A stretch of DNA of 64,000 bases, taken from positions 24,672,116 to 24,736,115 of the forward strand of contig NC_080073.1 of the NCBI RefSeq assembly GCF_949987535.1. Reading direction: 5' to 3'. The stretch comes from Balaenoptera acutorostrata (Eukaryota > Chordata > Mammalia > Artiodactyla > Balaenopteridae). A program made the position numbers and the translations under genes. The notes beneath the pieces are model-generated. The model ran no database searches. It was given only the letters and a program-made list of their open reading frames with translations, and had not been told where the DNA came from. Of this stretch, positions 34,111-45,907 are shown one piece after another; position 1 is the first letter of the stretch, and every line of letters begins with the position of its first letter.

Positions 34111-34707
34111 CATATTCCTTTAGCATATTCTATTAGCATATTAAGGAATTTTTCAAGGTCCTGTAGTGAAGAAATCTCTTATTACTTTGTCTCACTGTTT
34201 ACTATTCTCGTTTGGCCACAGAATCCTCATCCCCGTGTGTTTTGTTTTCTTCCAAGTCCTGTTAACATTGTATGCAGCTATAATATATCCTGTCCTTCCA
34301 CCTCCAAGTTTTGGCATATCATGGCTGAAATAGACAATGGTGATATTTGCATGACATTTTAGAGGGAATTTACAGCTCTAATAAAATGCACATAGGGTAA
34401 GACCACGCTGGGGCTCTCAGCTCCGCAAATCCCCACCGAGTCCTCCAGGGCCGAGGGCATCAGTCTTCCTAGGAACCCTGGTTGAGAAGCTGTGCTTTCT
34501 AGCACATTTATGGATGGTGGCCTAGAGAATGTAGAGTATGGCCTTCTTTCAAATCAATGTGTATGCAAGACCATCATCATCCTCTCTGGCTATTTCCTAG
34601 ATATCATCTGTGAACTAACAGTGGCATCATTCAAAGATTCTGGGCTTTCTAAATGCTGCAGAAACTTGGTGCCCCAACAAGAAAACATGGCAGTATATGC
34701 CTGCCTT

Positions 34708-34770
34708 GTGGTATGATTATCAAAGATTTGGTAGAGTTTCTAAATCCACTTCCCAATTGTAGGAGAGTGA
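34708..34770 (+). repeat. Local dispersed repeat, copy 1
   Basis: gtggtatgattatcaaagatttgg...agagtttctaaatccacttcccaattgtagga is close to the segment at 35600-35662, about 890 bp away in the same orientation. Unnamed. Confidence 0.65.
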
Positions 34771-35599
34771 ATGGCTAGCATCCCACGCACTGAATTTGCT
34801 TTTCTCCTAGACTCCCATTTTGGCATAATTTAATTCAAAAGCAGGGTTCCTCTTTGTGAAATATTAAGCCAAGGTGTTTTATATAAAGAGCATTGAATTA
34901 TTTTATTCTCTAGGTGGCATAGTTTAAATAAGATGGAAGTGTAAATCTAATCAACTACAAGACTGTGTCTATTTTATACTGTATAACTTCTTGAAAAAAG
35001 ACTGATTCATATGCAGCAGTAATTCATTTAATCTGAACCAGTCCTTGCATAATTTTATATTTCTCTACTATACTTTCTCTGCCAAGAATTTGTTTGTATA
35101 AATCACTCTTCCCCTGCTAAACTGGCTTCAGAAAATATTTGAAAAGCAACTAGACTATTAACCCTTTAAATAATAGTTTCTTTCCCCTTTTTCTTTCCTT
35201 TATTTATTTATTGCTAATTAAATGATCTGGAATCAAGTTTTCTGAGAGGTTTAGTTTCCACATTTTTCTCGTTATGCACAGATTTTTCTAATACTGGAGC
35301 ATCTAGCTTGGAGCATCTCGGAATCCTAATCTCTAGATTTTTTTTGTCTGTGATCGGCTAAGGCTGGCTACTTCCATTATTTTTTTAGTTGGCTGGAATG
35401 AAATGTGTTGCCACTCATTCTCAGGTCTGGGTGGAGAGTGACGGAGGAGATTCACAATTCCTGTCTTTCAGCCCCCTTGGCTTGGTCTCACTGAAGTCCC
35501 TTGCATTCCTTCTTTTTTGTGCTGTGGATCAAAAAGCCCACATGTTTGCTTTCCAGTCTTAGTTTCTGAGCAGCTGATGGAAATGTACATCTATTCATT
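34771..35599. other. Unique AT-rich stretch
   Basis: No repeat or exon recognised between the two local repeat copies. Confidence 0.5.
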
Positions 35600-35662
35600 G
35601 TGGTGTGATCTTCAGAGATTTGTTACAGAGTTTCTAAGTCCACTTCCCAGTTGTAGGAAAAT
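35600..35662 (+). repeat. Local dispersed repeat, copy 2
   Basis: gtggtgtgatcttcagagatttg...agagtttctaagtccacttcccagttgtagga; partner of 34708-34770 with a 1-2 base indel near the centre. Confidence 0.65.
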
Positions 35663-35824
35663 GTCCACCAGCTTTTGCATAGTTGAGAAAATGGAAGGCT
35701 ACCTGATGATTGTCATTTCTGCTTCCTGGTGGGGAGAGTTAGACATGTAACAAGATATATAATATCACGTGGTGGTGCTGTAGTAGGGACTTGGGGATGT
35801 TTTAGTGATCTTTTTATGTATAGC

Positions 35825-36010
35825 ATGTGCTCAATGATAATAGCCGACATGTGAGGTAGGTCCTATTAACTCACTCTCTTTCTCAGATGGAGACACTGGG
35901 GCACACATAGGTTAAGTGATCCCTTTAAGGTCATGCAGTGGTAGAGTCAGGATTCAAACCCAGGCATTTTGGTATTGGAGTCCACCCTCTTCACCATTGT
36001 ACTCCTGTCT
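35825..36010 (-). mobile_element. MIR SINE
   Basis: Antisense: gaggtaggtcctattaac, cagatggagacactggggcacacataggttaagtgatccc, gtggtagagtcaggattcaaacccaggcattttgg. Confidence 0.85.
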
Positions 36011-36184
36011 CAGTTGAATGACTTCATGATAAATGGAAGGGATAAAGAATAAAACTTAGGAATTTTACTTGGAGTTCTGAGCAGATTGAAAAATTGAGTT
36101 CTTTTGACCCTAATCCTGGGCCTTGCGATTTTACAACAAAGTATGGAGTTTCATGCTGTGGTTCTCATTAGTGCTGTGTTTTTC

Positions 36185-36330
36185 ATTGTGATCATTCATT
36201 TAACAGATATTTATTGAGCACCTAGTATGTGCCAGGCATTATCCGACGTAATGGGGATTCAGCAAAGAACAAAACGGGAAAAACCCTACTCTCAGGTAGC
36301 ATACATTCTCTTGGGCAGTGCTGGTAATAT
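36185..36330 (-). mobile_element. L2 LINE 3' end, antisense
   Basis: cattcatttaacagatatttattgagcacctagtatgtgccaggcattatccg, ggggattcagcaaagaacaaaacgg, ccctactctcaggtagcatacattctc. Confidence 0.85.
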
Positions 36331-37685
36331 TGAGCCAGGTATGCAGTAAAATTTCCTTTCCGAAGACCTTGTACTTATGGCCACACTCGGGTGATTCAGA
36401 ACAATTGGAGTCCTGTGCCTAAAGGGTTTTCCTCTGGACGGCTGAAAGATAACTTGAGCAAGTCATTCTGGTGAGAACTTGAGAGATGAGACAGAATCAC
36501 TCAGAGATCTCCAGTGTGGTGGCAGTTTTTTGTTGCTATGGAAACCACTTCTCTTAGTATCCCTCTCCACCGCTACATCATAATTTTGACAGGACAATGT
36601 GACTGAGTTTATGTACACACATATGTGCTTTTTATAAAACCTAGTTGGGGTGGCAGAAAGCTCTAATACCTGCATTGTCTTTTATAAAGATCCACAGCGT
36701 TCAGGCTAATTAAACCTGTCTGTGCAGGTTTATCATTGTCAGTGCCATGCTTGGAGTATCAGATTGCCTTGTTTGTGGTGATGGTGTGTCAGCAAGTGAT
36801 GGACTTTTTAAAATATATATGTTCACAGGTACACCTAGCAGATTCTCACTTTTTCTAATCCAGAAAGCACGCTAATTTTCACACCAAGCTCTCTGAGGCT
36901 CATGCTGCATCTCAGTGAAGATGAAATACTTGAGGCTCTAATGAGGCCCTCCAGTGTGATTAAGATTTCATTACTCTCACTTTAGCATAAGTTCTCCACC
37001 AAAACTGTGATTATGATGTACATTTGACATGTCAGAATTACTAACTTGGTCATCTTTTGTTGTCGTTGTTGCTAACTTCCTAACATTAATGAGGGAACAC
37101 TACTTAAACAGGAGGTGTGTGTTGAGGAGGCATAGATGCCAGCTTGTTCTGGATGGTGGTGGAAGTTACTGGCATGTTACAAGTGTAACATCTACATAAT
37201 CTAGTCCCCTTCCTGGGGAGCCCTGTGCGCAGGGGAAAGGACTTGGTAGAATGATTTTGGAAAGTATAAAGGGGTCCTGAAGCTTTGTGAACTGCTGCTC
37301 CAGGAGTTTCCACAGCCAGAGGTGCCAAGATAAGGCCCCCTGCTCTTGTGTCTGCCGTCTGGAGGTTCTCAGCTTCCTTTTGGAGCCGCCTTGGAGTGGG
37401 GAGATGTCAGATGCTGGACATTCTGCATGAAATGGTGAGGTAGCTCTTTTTTTTCTCCACATACCCACACAGTTCCTCCCTATGGTGTACCCACAGCGTC
37501 ACAAGGGATTTCACTGCTGTCCATACTCTGTCCCTCCTCTCAGGGCCATCATTCATTCACTCATTCATGTATTAAAAATGATGTCATAGATGAATATGAA
37601 TTGGTATAGAACAGTGTTTGCAATGTGTAGTGCAGGTGGTAGAAAGAAAGTTACAAGATAGCACGTAATAGTCCATTGTTTATTA
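36331..37685. other. Unique block, possible conserved noncoding element
   Basis: No repeat recognised. 36700-37000 includes ggctaattaaacc and a perfect 7 bp inverted repeat aaacctg-tctgtg-caggttt (36712-36731), and looks like conserved noncoding DNA. Minus-strand ORFs at 37104-37468 are not recognisable proteins. Confidence 0.4.
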
Positions 37686-37690
37686 AAAGT

Positions 37691-37860
37691 AATCTGTATA
37701 GTATCTACATAGTACTCTATACAGTATCTATACAGTAAATGTAATGTAATAGGTATGTTTTACAAAAATGAAATTGTATATAATATGTATGTATTGTATA
37801 TGTATGTATATGTTCTATGTATTTTATGTGTGTTTGTATATATGCAAACACAGTTTGAAC
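37691..37860. repeat. AT-rich inverted repeat and degenerate (TATG)n tract
   Basis: ctgtatagtatctacatag and ctatacagtatctatacag at 37694-37735 are nearly inverse copies. They are followed by a loose gtatgtatatg-type tract to about 37855. Confidence 0.65.
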
Positions 37861-38164
37861 AAATCTAGAGCAGTGTGTTTATATTGATTATCTTTGTGTG
37901 GATGGACTGCTGCTTGTAGATTTCTTTGTGTTTGTGTCTTCTGGCGTTTTGTTATGAATATATAATATTTTGGATTAAATGTTATTTTCCGAATGATTTT
38001 AAAAAATCATTTTTAGTATCTAGCAATTTAGGGCATTTGCTCTGTGTCCTTTTGTTTGTAGGGCTGTGTCGTGCTAGTTGGAAATTCTGAAAGGCAGCTC
38101 ATAAGATGGGGTGAGGAGCAGAGAGAGGGCAGAGTGCAGCTGACAGTGTCTCTTAGTGGGTTTT

Positions 38165-38222
38165 GGAAGGAAGGAAGAAGGAAGGAAGGAAGGAAGGAAA
38201 GAAGGGAGGGAGGGAGGGGAAA
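38165..38222. repeat. (GGAA)n/(GGGA)n purine tract
   Basis: 58 bp of pure purine on the plus strand, ggaa units followed by gaggg units. Such mirror-like tracts can adopt triplex DNA. Confidence 0.95.
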
Positions 38223-38899
38223 CAAACCAGGGAAGGAAAAATACTGTGTTCTAGTTTGAAAGGACAGATGCACATCTGTAAAGGATGCCTAGTGATGCCT
38301 GGCTTGGGAAACATGAATCCAAACATGACAAATATATTGTTTCTGGGAGATTCATATGAAAAAAGAGGATTTTATTCATCTTACTTTTTATGTTGCCCTC
38401 CTTAGTGTTATATAAACTTCTAGGTTTAACTCTCATGTTTGTATGTGAATCCTATAATAATTTGACTTCAGTACATGCTCAGAAATCTACATCATTCTTG
38501 ACCACAGGCTACTTTTGACTGTTTATATGAGAGTTATGAAAAGGTGAAGAAATTTGAAGGCAGGGCACATGACTAATGCTTAACTAAAGTGAACTGCCTA
38601 TGCTTTGCAGAGAAAAGAAAGTGTGAGAGGAGAAGTCAGTTTGAAAAGCTAAAGCAAAGACTCACCATTTACAGGGTTTGGCTGGGCCACTGAGGACATT
38701 TCTGTTTCTCCTGTCTATTTCTACGACTGATCAAAGATTGGTTCATCTTTGTCTTGGTCTAGAAACACGTATTGTGAAGAGAATTGCATCAAGTTCTCAG
38801 ACTAATCCTTTTTTCATCATCTTAGGAAGTTATCTTTTAGATCCAGCCACAGTGCTTCTGGCAATACTATATAGCTTGCTTCTACTGGGAGAGTATTCA
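38223..38899. other. Unique stretch
   Basis: No repeat or exon recognised. Confidence 0.5.
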
Positions 38900-38914
38900 G
38901 CCACGGCATTCTTT

Positions 38915-39260
38915 TTTTTTTTTAATTAATTTATTTTTGGCTGCGTTGGGTCTTCGTTGCTGCACGCGGGCTTTCTCTAGTTGCGGTGAACGGGGGCTAC
39001 TCTTCTTTGCCGTGTGCAGGCTTCTCATTGCAGTGGCTTCTCTTGTTGCGGAGCACGGACTCTAGGTGCGCGGGCTTCAGTAATTGTGGCACATGGGCTC
39101 AGTAGTTGTGGCTCACGGGCTCTAGAGCTTAGGCTCAGTAGTTGTGGTGCACGGGCTTAGTTGCTCCGCGGCATGTGGGATCTTCCCGGACCAGGGCTCG
39201 AACCCGTGTCCCCTGCATTGGCAGGCGGATTCTTAACCACTGCGCCAACAGGGAAGTCCC
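38915..39260 (-). mobile_element. CHR-2 SINE, long subtype
   Basis: 346 bp, minus strand: gggacttccctgttggcgcagtggttaagaatccgcc head, B box ggttcgagccctgg, long body with two cacaactactgag-type units. Perfect 15 bp target-site duplication agccacggcattctt at 38900-38914 and 39261-39275. Confidence 0.97.
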
Positions 39261-39569
39261 AGCCACGGCATTCTTAAAAAAAAAGTCTTCTTGACCAAAG
39301 TCATGTCACGTTAACCTCAGACAACACAGCCTGTCAACTGTATGTCGTTGTGACCCTCTGAGAAACACTTTGATGGGGAGCTAGAGTCATAGACCAGTCA
39401 GTGCAGAGGCCCAGGGAGAGGTGTGGAGGTAAAAGATACCAGTTCATGGAAGATGTTGTTAGGCAGTGTTTATAAAACCCTCCGGAATCACTCTTTGTCC
39501 ACTTGATTAGACAGAATCTACTACCGTGGCAGACACTTAAAAATCTTTCTTACATTGTTTCCTTTTGGT

Positions 39570-39868
39570 GGCCATCTTCTGCTGTTGCATAATGGTTTAT
39601 GTGGAGCTGGAGCAGACTCAGTGCTTTTGGCCCCAGAGGAGGGCATGTGACTAAGCCCGGCCAATCGGGATAGTGCTCCATCCTCATAGCCAGTGTGATT
39701 AGTTTAGGAGTCAGGGGGTCAATCAAGATGGGCCAATCAGAGTCAACCCAAGGACTTTGCGAGACCTATCAAAGAAGGGATTTCTGAGATTGAAGGCTGT
39801 GGGCTTGAAGCTGTATGCAACCACATTGCTACCATGTGGGGCAACCTTACCTGAGAATAAAACTAATT
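39570..39868 (+). mobile_element. Probable ERV LTR fragment, family unassigned
   Basis: gcatgtgactaagcccggccaatcggg, gatgggccaatcagagtcaaccc, gagaataaaactaattaaagcc resemble mammalian ERV LTR sequence. The SINE at 39878 entered its 3' end. No viral genes present. Confidence 0.45.
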
Positions 39869-39877
39869 AAAGCCAAG

Positions 39878-40183
39878 GGGCTTACCTGGTGGCACAGTGG
39901 TTAAGAATCCACCTGCCAATGCAGGGGACACAGGTTCAATCCCTGGTCCAGGAAGATCCCACATGACACGGAGCAACTAAGCCCGTTTGACACAACTACT
40001 GAGCCGGTGTGCCACAACTACTGAAGCCCGTGTGCCTAGAGCCCATGCTCTGCAATAAGAGAAGCCACCGCAATGAGAAGCCCGCGCACTGCAACGAAGA
40101 GTAGCCCCTGCTTGCTGCAACTAGAGAAAGCCCGCCCGCAGCAATGAGGACCCAATGCAGCCAAAAAGAACAAACAACTAAGC
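39878..40183 (+). mobile_element. CHR-2 SINE, long subtype, diverged
   Basis: gggcttacctggtggcacagtggttaagaatccacc head, ggttcaatccctggtcc and body through aacccaatgcagcc-like end. 9 bp duplication aaagccaag at 39869-39877 and 40184-40192. More substitutions than other copies; an older insertion. Confidence 0.93.
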
Positions 40184-40230
40184 AAAGCCAAGACATATAG
40201 AGAAATGTGTCAGCATTGTGTTGTTTAAGA

Positions 40231-40439
40231 CAGAGCACTGTTGACATTTTGGGGCTGGATGATTCTTTGTTGTAGGGGGCTGTGTTATACATTATAGGAC
40301 GTTTAACAGCATCCCTGACTTCTACCCACCAAATGACAATAGCACAACCTCCAAACTCCCAGTTGTGATAACCGGGCATGTTTTCAGGCTTTGCCAGATG
40401 TCCTCTAAGGGACAAAATTGTCTCCAACTGAAAACTGCT
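40231..40439 (-). mobile_element. MER20 (hAT-Charlie)
   Basis: gttgacattttggggctggatgattctttgttgtagggggctgtg, ataggacgtttaacagcatccctgacttctacccacc, cccagttgtgataacc, gccagatgtcctctaaggg match MER20 antisense. Second copy in the window. Confidence 0.88.
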
Positions 40440-40487
40440 GGTTGAAGCAACTGGGTTTGAGGGAACTCTTGGACTTGTTAGTCAGTT

Positions 40488-40748
40488 ATACTGTATTAGT
40501 TTTCTACTGCTGCTGTCTATATGACTCTGCTTCTGTCTTCATGTCTTTGACTAAAGCCAGGAAAGATTCTTCTCTTTACGGAGTCGTGATTAGATTGGCC
40601 CATCCAGATAATCCAGAATAGTCTCCCCATCTTGGTTCTTTACTCAGTCGCATCTGCAGAGTCCTTGTGCCATGTAAGGTAACATATTCACAAGTTTGGG
40701 GAGTGGGAAGTAGACATCTTGGGCGGGGGCATTATTCTGCCTACCGCA
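40488..40748 (-). mobile_element. MLT1 (ERVL-MaLR) LTR, internally deleted
   Basis: Antisense LTR: tgtattagttttctactgctgctg at one end; cagataatccagaatagtctccccatc, catgtaaggtaacatattcacaag, gtagacatcttgggcgggggcattattctgcctacc at the other. The middle is shortened. No viral coding sequence. Confidence 0.85.
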
Positions 40749-43505
40749 TGCCCTGATAAATTTCTTTTTTGCTTGAACTAGATCGACTTGATTTTCAGTG
40801 ACTGCGGCCAAGTGTTAATGGTAAAATGTTTGAGACCTAGTACTGGAAACCTCTTTTTAAATCATGCTATAGTTTACAGAATCAGTTTTTGTTGTTGTTT
40901 TTTTAACCCCCAGCAGCTCCCCCAGCAGCTAACACAAAGCCTGATACATAGCGGGCCCTCCCTTTTGACTCAGTAAATGCAGCATTTATTCTTTCCTTTC
41001 CTCTTGGGTGCCATGAAGAAGAGTTATTAGAAACTTTACCGCATGAATTGTTAGGTAGGACTCTGGGAGAGAAAATACAGAGAAAGCAAGTAAACATTCC
41101 CTGCAAAGATAAGCAATTAAGTGATTTTTAAAGAGCTGGGATTTCAGAGTCAGGCAGCAAAGAACGAATTGCAGTTCCCCACTGTTCCTACCACTCTGTG
41201 AAATAAGATAGTCAGTCTTCGTGTTGGTCTAATTGCTGTCCCTCCTTCCCTTTGTTTTTTGTGCCTTGCACATCGAGGTAAGTGACTGATAAATCAACCC
41301 TGGGTGTAGAAGAATTTATTACTTTTATTTTCCTTCTCAGAGCAATTTCTCAAGATGAAATATATTTATGTCCTCAGTCTGTGTGTTCTGGAGTCTGTGA
41401 GTTTTCTAACAGGGAGATTACACAGATCCCTTTGGAATTGCAATTCACTGACCTGGAGCACATCCAATAGTCCCTTCAATGCCTTTTGTGTCCTCAGAGA
41501 CTCTTAGGTTCTCAGGCTGGTCCTGCCTCTGATGTAGTGCCTCACTCCATAAGAGATGGTGTCTGAATTATCAGCCCCCGAGATGAAGACCAGGGGATGC
41601 CTTTAATTTAAAGCAATCCAAGAGACCCTGACTGCTTTAGTTGAGCAAATACTCTCTTGGAGGCCAATTTTTCTTTTTCAAAGGCCGTAGGGAACCGAGA
41701 GACCTGAATCTCACATACCTTGACTTGTAACAGGGAACTTTTTGAAAGCACAGTTCTCACAAACTGCTTCCAGCACCTCTGGTTGCCCAAAGGACAGCTG
41801 ATACGGCGGGAGCTGCCCTGGCTTTACTTTACTCAATTTACAAGTCCCAAACAGAATGAATTCGACAACGTAAACTCCTCCCGCTTTTTTATTTCAGCAG
41901 CACAAAATCTTGGTTATAAAATGGAGTGTTTTCCTATAATGAGTGCACATAAATATTTTATTGATGCAATTATCTTTGACGTGAAATAACTCTACAGCCT
42001 GGCTAGCGCCTGGGAGAAGTGATCAATCTACTTCCTTCCCCCAAGTGATTTATTTTTTAAATAAACAAAATGTGTGTCTGAAACTGTGGTTCATGTGTGT
42101 CCGTGTCTCTTTGTACACGTAATTTCCTTCCCTGGAATGTGCACGTGACTTCTAGGAGTAAGTCATAATGAGAAAGGAAAATGGTGTTCTTTTGTTTTTT
42201 TGTTTTTTGTTTTTGTTTTTGTTTTGGCTTTCAAGATGAAAGAGACAAGTGCTGGTCCAGTTGGAAATTCCGAACTCCCAGCATTAAAAATGCATTTCAA
42301 ATTCTGAGCTTTTGCCACATATAATAAGAGTTAGTGAATTCAACTTACACCTTTGCACTTAGGAAAAAAAAAATTGGCCTGGAGAGAAGAAAGAAAATAC
42401 AATAAGGGCACCAAGTAAAGCTTTCCGACCCTGCAAAAATTATAACTTCTGCCTGTCCATTTTTTACTTTTACTTGCGATACAGCAGATTGTTACACACC
42501 ATTTTTACCATCTGATAAAAGAGATATGCCCTTGACAAAAATGCCTTTTTTCAAAGCGTTGCTGATTAAAACTTACTTGTCTGAGTTCATTTTTCTTCCT
42601 AGATAGGTCTCCATTGTTAGAGCAAATCTATATGCTTTACCATACTTGCAAATTTGCCACCTTCTTTGTTTTTATGATTCTTTGACGCTCCCTTTCTCAC
42701 TCTCTTTTGTCGTCTTATAACTTTGTCACCATACTGTATGCTGATTCTAAAGCTGTGTCTGTATAGGGTCCCTGGTCTTTCTGACTTGCTGGGAGAACAA
42801 AACACCATCATTCATATCTATAATAGTTCTGCAGTGGTGAGGAATAAAAGAAGCTGCCCGGCTTGGCGGTGGTGAGAAACAGAAATCGCGGATGATTTAG
42901 ACTGGTGTTGTGTGGTGTGTGTGTATTTATGATGATGGTAACTAAAAACCATCATTAAGAGAGCCTGCTATGTCAGGGAGGAAGTGACTGAGGACTTGAC
43001 TTATCTGTAGAAAACTAAGTTAAGTGTCACTGGTGATTCTGAAAGGATGCTGTCAGGATCTGAGATTGTACCCTGCATATGAGCTAGTATCATCTATTAT
43101 GGTTTCGTGCGCGCTTCCAGAAAACGTGAAACTCTTGGGTCAGATGAAGGACTTAAACAGTTACAGCACAACAAGCAACGAGAGCGTCATTTATGTGTCA
43201 GCTCCCCACATCCCAAGCGGGTGATGTGAGGAGGCCTAGGTGAATACTGTGCACACTGGGTTTGCTTCTAAGCCAAGGAACCCTGAGTTTGGGGAATCCA
43301 CCTCTTTCATGCAAACTTGCTTTTTGCCCTGGAGGGAGACAAGACTTTTTCCCTCAAGATTGCTCCCCGCAGACACAGCCCTGAGTGGTGGTCCGGGCAA
43401 AGAGTGGTCAGGGCTTAGCATTCTTTGCTGGGACACTCAGGGCTCAGCGCTCAGGGCCCATGGTGGATTGCCACTTCCAAGAGTCAGCCAAGGTACTTTG
43501 ACATA
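40749..43505. other. Repeat-poor unique block, possible conserved noncoding element
   Basis: About 2.7 kb with only a possible degenerate MIR (41135-41290) and a (GTTTTT)n tract (42192-42226). 41795-42040 has CpGs kept within AT-rich complex sequence and is an enhancer-like candidate. The ORFs at 41720-41989 (89 codons) and 43024-43224 (66 codons) have no recognisable domain. Confidence 0.4.
42192..42226. repeat. Imperfect (GTTTTT)n tract
   Basis: Repeated gttttt units of 5-7 Ts. Confidence 0.9.
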
Positions 43506-43507
43506 TA

Positions 43508-43670
43508 TTAATCGTAAGACTAGCTGCCATTTACTGAGCATCTGTGCTCCAAACACAGTGCGGTTTGATTTGCATCCTTGCAGCAAGGTGGTGAAGTAGT
43601 ATGACTGTTTACACTTAAAGAGTCGAAACAGTGTTACCTGCCCTAAGGTGAGACTCTGATTTTGTTTTAG
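43508..43670 (-). mobile_element. MIR SINE
   Basis: Antisense and diverged: ctgccatttactgagcatctgtgctcc, gcatccttgcagcaaggtgg, acttaaagagtcg. Confidence 0.55.
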
Positions 43671-43737
43671 CTCCTTATATGTCTCCTTCCTGGCTCTTGT
43701 CACAATACGTCATTTGGTTTAAATTTTTTTCTCTGTC

Positions 43738-43955
43738 TCCAATGCTGGAATGAAAGGTCTTTTAAAGTCAAGGACTTCATCTTGTTCACCTGTGTTTTCC
43801 CTGCAGCTAGATTATGTGCCTGGTGGTGTGTTAGGCATGGGGTAAATCTTTAAGGACTATGTCTGTTTTGTATCCCAGGGGTTTTCTCAATGTGTAGCAA
43901 AGCACCTTGTGACCTATTAGGTGCCCCAAAATATTTGTTGAACGAATATATAAAC
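43738..43955 (+). mobile_element. L2 LINE 3' ends, two fragments
   Basis: aaggacttcatcttgttcacctgtgttttccctgcag, then aggactatgtctgttttgtatccc, and taggtgccccaaaatatttgttgaacgaat. Probably two overlapping L2 3' pieces. Confidence 0.65.
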
Positions 43956-44700
43956 GAGTGAATGGACTTCCCCAGCTATTGTACTTAGTAATGGAGTTAG
44001 GACCAGAAGTGAGTTCTTTCTGGCTTTAAAGCCTTGTACTTTATTATTAATCTCTATCTTTCTCAATTAGTGGTGGATTCAGCCCATTGCACAAAAGTCC
44101 TTGGGACTTAGGGTTCTGTATCACTTGTTTTAGTAGTTCCCACAAGGTAGGCAGTAAGTATTATTTTGTAAGTTGTTTAGAAAGGAGTTTCATTTGTTTT
44201 TATTTTTGAAATATCTCTTGCAGCTTGATAGGGAGTATCAGAAATAACCATTTTTACTTAAATACGAGCCTCTCTTTCCAGAGCTTCCTGTGGGTGATAG
44301 CATAGAGAATGTTGAGCTGGTTTCCACGGTGATAGGGCTGGGGCGGGAGGGAGAGGAAGCGCAGACAGGGTGATGTCGCATCGTGATGTAACCAAAATCT
44401 TTATGGCCACAAAGAGTAGGGTCTGTGGCCCATGACTGGACAGAAACTGGCTCATAATGTGCGAGGAACGGGTCCTGAAAAGCTGTTTTTGCCTGTGAAA
44501 GAGAGATTTGCCTGTATTCGGGCTCAAGGCTTAAGAGTAGGATTACTTCTCTAACTATGACTTGCCTAAATGCGTATTAAGTTGGAGATTTTACCTGTGA
44601 GAGAATAAAGGTAGAACGGTGCTCACCTGGTAAGGTTCCCAGAGACATCCCAAAGCACTTAGGGGCCAAATTTGTAGAAATATGTCAGAAAGAATTTCAC
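43956..44700. other. Unique stretch
   Basis: No repeat or exon recognised. Confidence 0.5.
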
Positions 44701-44709
44701 TGAGAACAT

Positions 44710-45175
44710 ATTTATAGAATGCTGTTCAGGTAATCTCTTGCTACATGACTGTTCCAAAGCAAATTGCTTTAACATAACAACTTTATTATTATCTCTCCTG
44801 GTTTGAGGGGTTGTTCTTGCTCTGGTCTCCTGTGTGGCTGCAGTTCAGATGGGAACTGCGGCTGGATTCATCATGGGGGTTCCTCACTCGTGTGATGCTG
44901 GCTCGTAGCCGGGACCTCACCTTGGACTGTCAGGCAGCACACAGGCTCGTGGCTTCTATACCTGTCCTAGTTTTCTGACACAGTGGTGACTGGGGTCCAA
45001 GAGTGGGTGTCCAGGAGAGAGGAACTGAAAGGCTCTTACGCCCTCAGCCCAAACACTGGCACAGCATTGCTTCTACCATATTCTGAATGGTCATGTTGTC
45101 CCAAAGCCCATATTGAAGGGGAGAGGACGTAGACCCTACCTGTCAATGGAAGGAGGGTGAAAAAACTTTTAAGTT
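44710..45175 (-). mobile_element. Probable ERVL/MaLR-type LTR, antisense
   Basis: ttgctacatgactgttccaaagcaaattgctttaac, ctcctgtgtggctgcagttcag, ggttcctcac, attgcttctaccatattctg, cccatattgaaggggagagg follow the order of mammalian MaLR-related LTRs. No viral genes. Confidence 0.5.
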
Positions 45176-45494
45176 GTCTTTTCAGACTACCACAAGTGCC
45201 GACTCTATCCTCTTGCTGTCTTCCTGGAGTTTATAGACAAATCTAGAAACTACTGTGTGCTCTTGAAATGTAAGGGGGAAAACGATGCTCAAAATCAAGG
45301 GTCTTCTGATCTTACCCAGTTGAAGCCTATGTCTTTTCAGTTATGCCTAAATTGTCTCCCTCCTGTAGTATTTTGCTTTTCTAAATCAAGACTCAAAAGG
45401 CTTGTGAAATCTTGGGGAATAACTTCTTAAACTTTCTTTAATGGGGAGGTGATCTCCAAAAGAGAGCTTTCAAAAGTCAAAAACTTACTATTAT

Positions 45495-45645
45495 TTTGTT
45501 TAACATCTTTATTGGAGTATAATTGCTTTACAATGGTGTGTTAGTTTCTGCTGTATAACAAAGTCAATCAGCTGAAGATATACATATATCCCCATATCTT
45601 CTCCCTCTTGCATCTCCCTCCCACCCTCCCTATCCCATCTTAGAC
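45495..45645 (-). mobile_element. L1 3' end fragment
   Basis: Antisense of the same 3' UTR family as the L1 at 8638: taacatctttattggagtataattgctttacaatg, tttctgctgtataacaaagtcaatcagc, tatccccatatcttctccctc. Confidence 0.88.
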
Positions 45646-45907
45646 TTGTATGTGCCACAGTTCATTCTTTTCTCATCACGTAGGCTTTTTGGAGGAGGTT
45701 TGGCCGTAAGGTTCCTGATTTTGGAGACAGTTTTTACTCATAATTTAAAGCACACCAGATACTTGTAGGCAAAAGTGTATCAGGCATGGTCTGATTTACA
45801 CCAGTTATAGTTTGCGTTTCAATTAATACAGAGGCTGGTGTTATAAGTAAATTAGAGCTACTCAAATTCTTTCCAAATTGCTTGACAAAAGCATGTCTTG
45901 AATTTTT

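Noticed and set aside
43024..43224. 66-codon ORF with a protein-like composition
   Set aside because: No convincing splice sites around it and no recognisable family. Could be part of an unnamed repeat.
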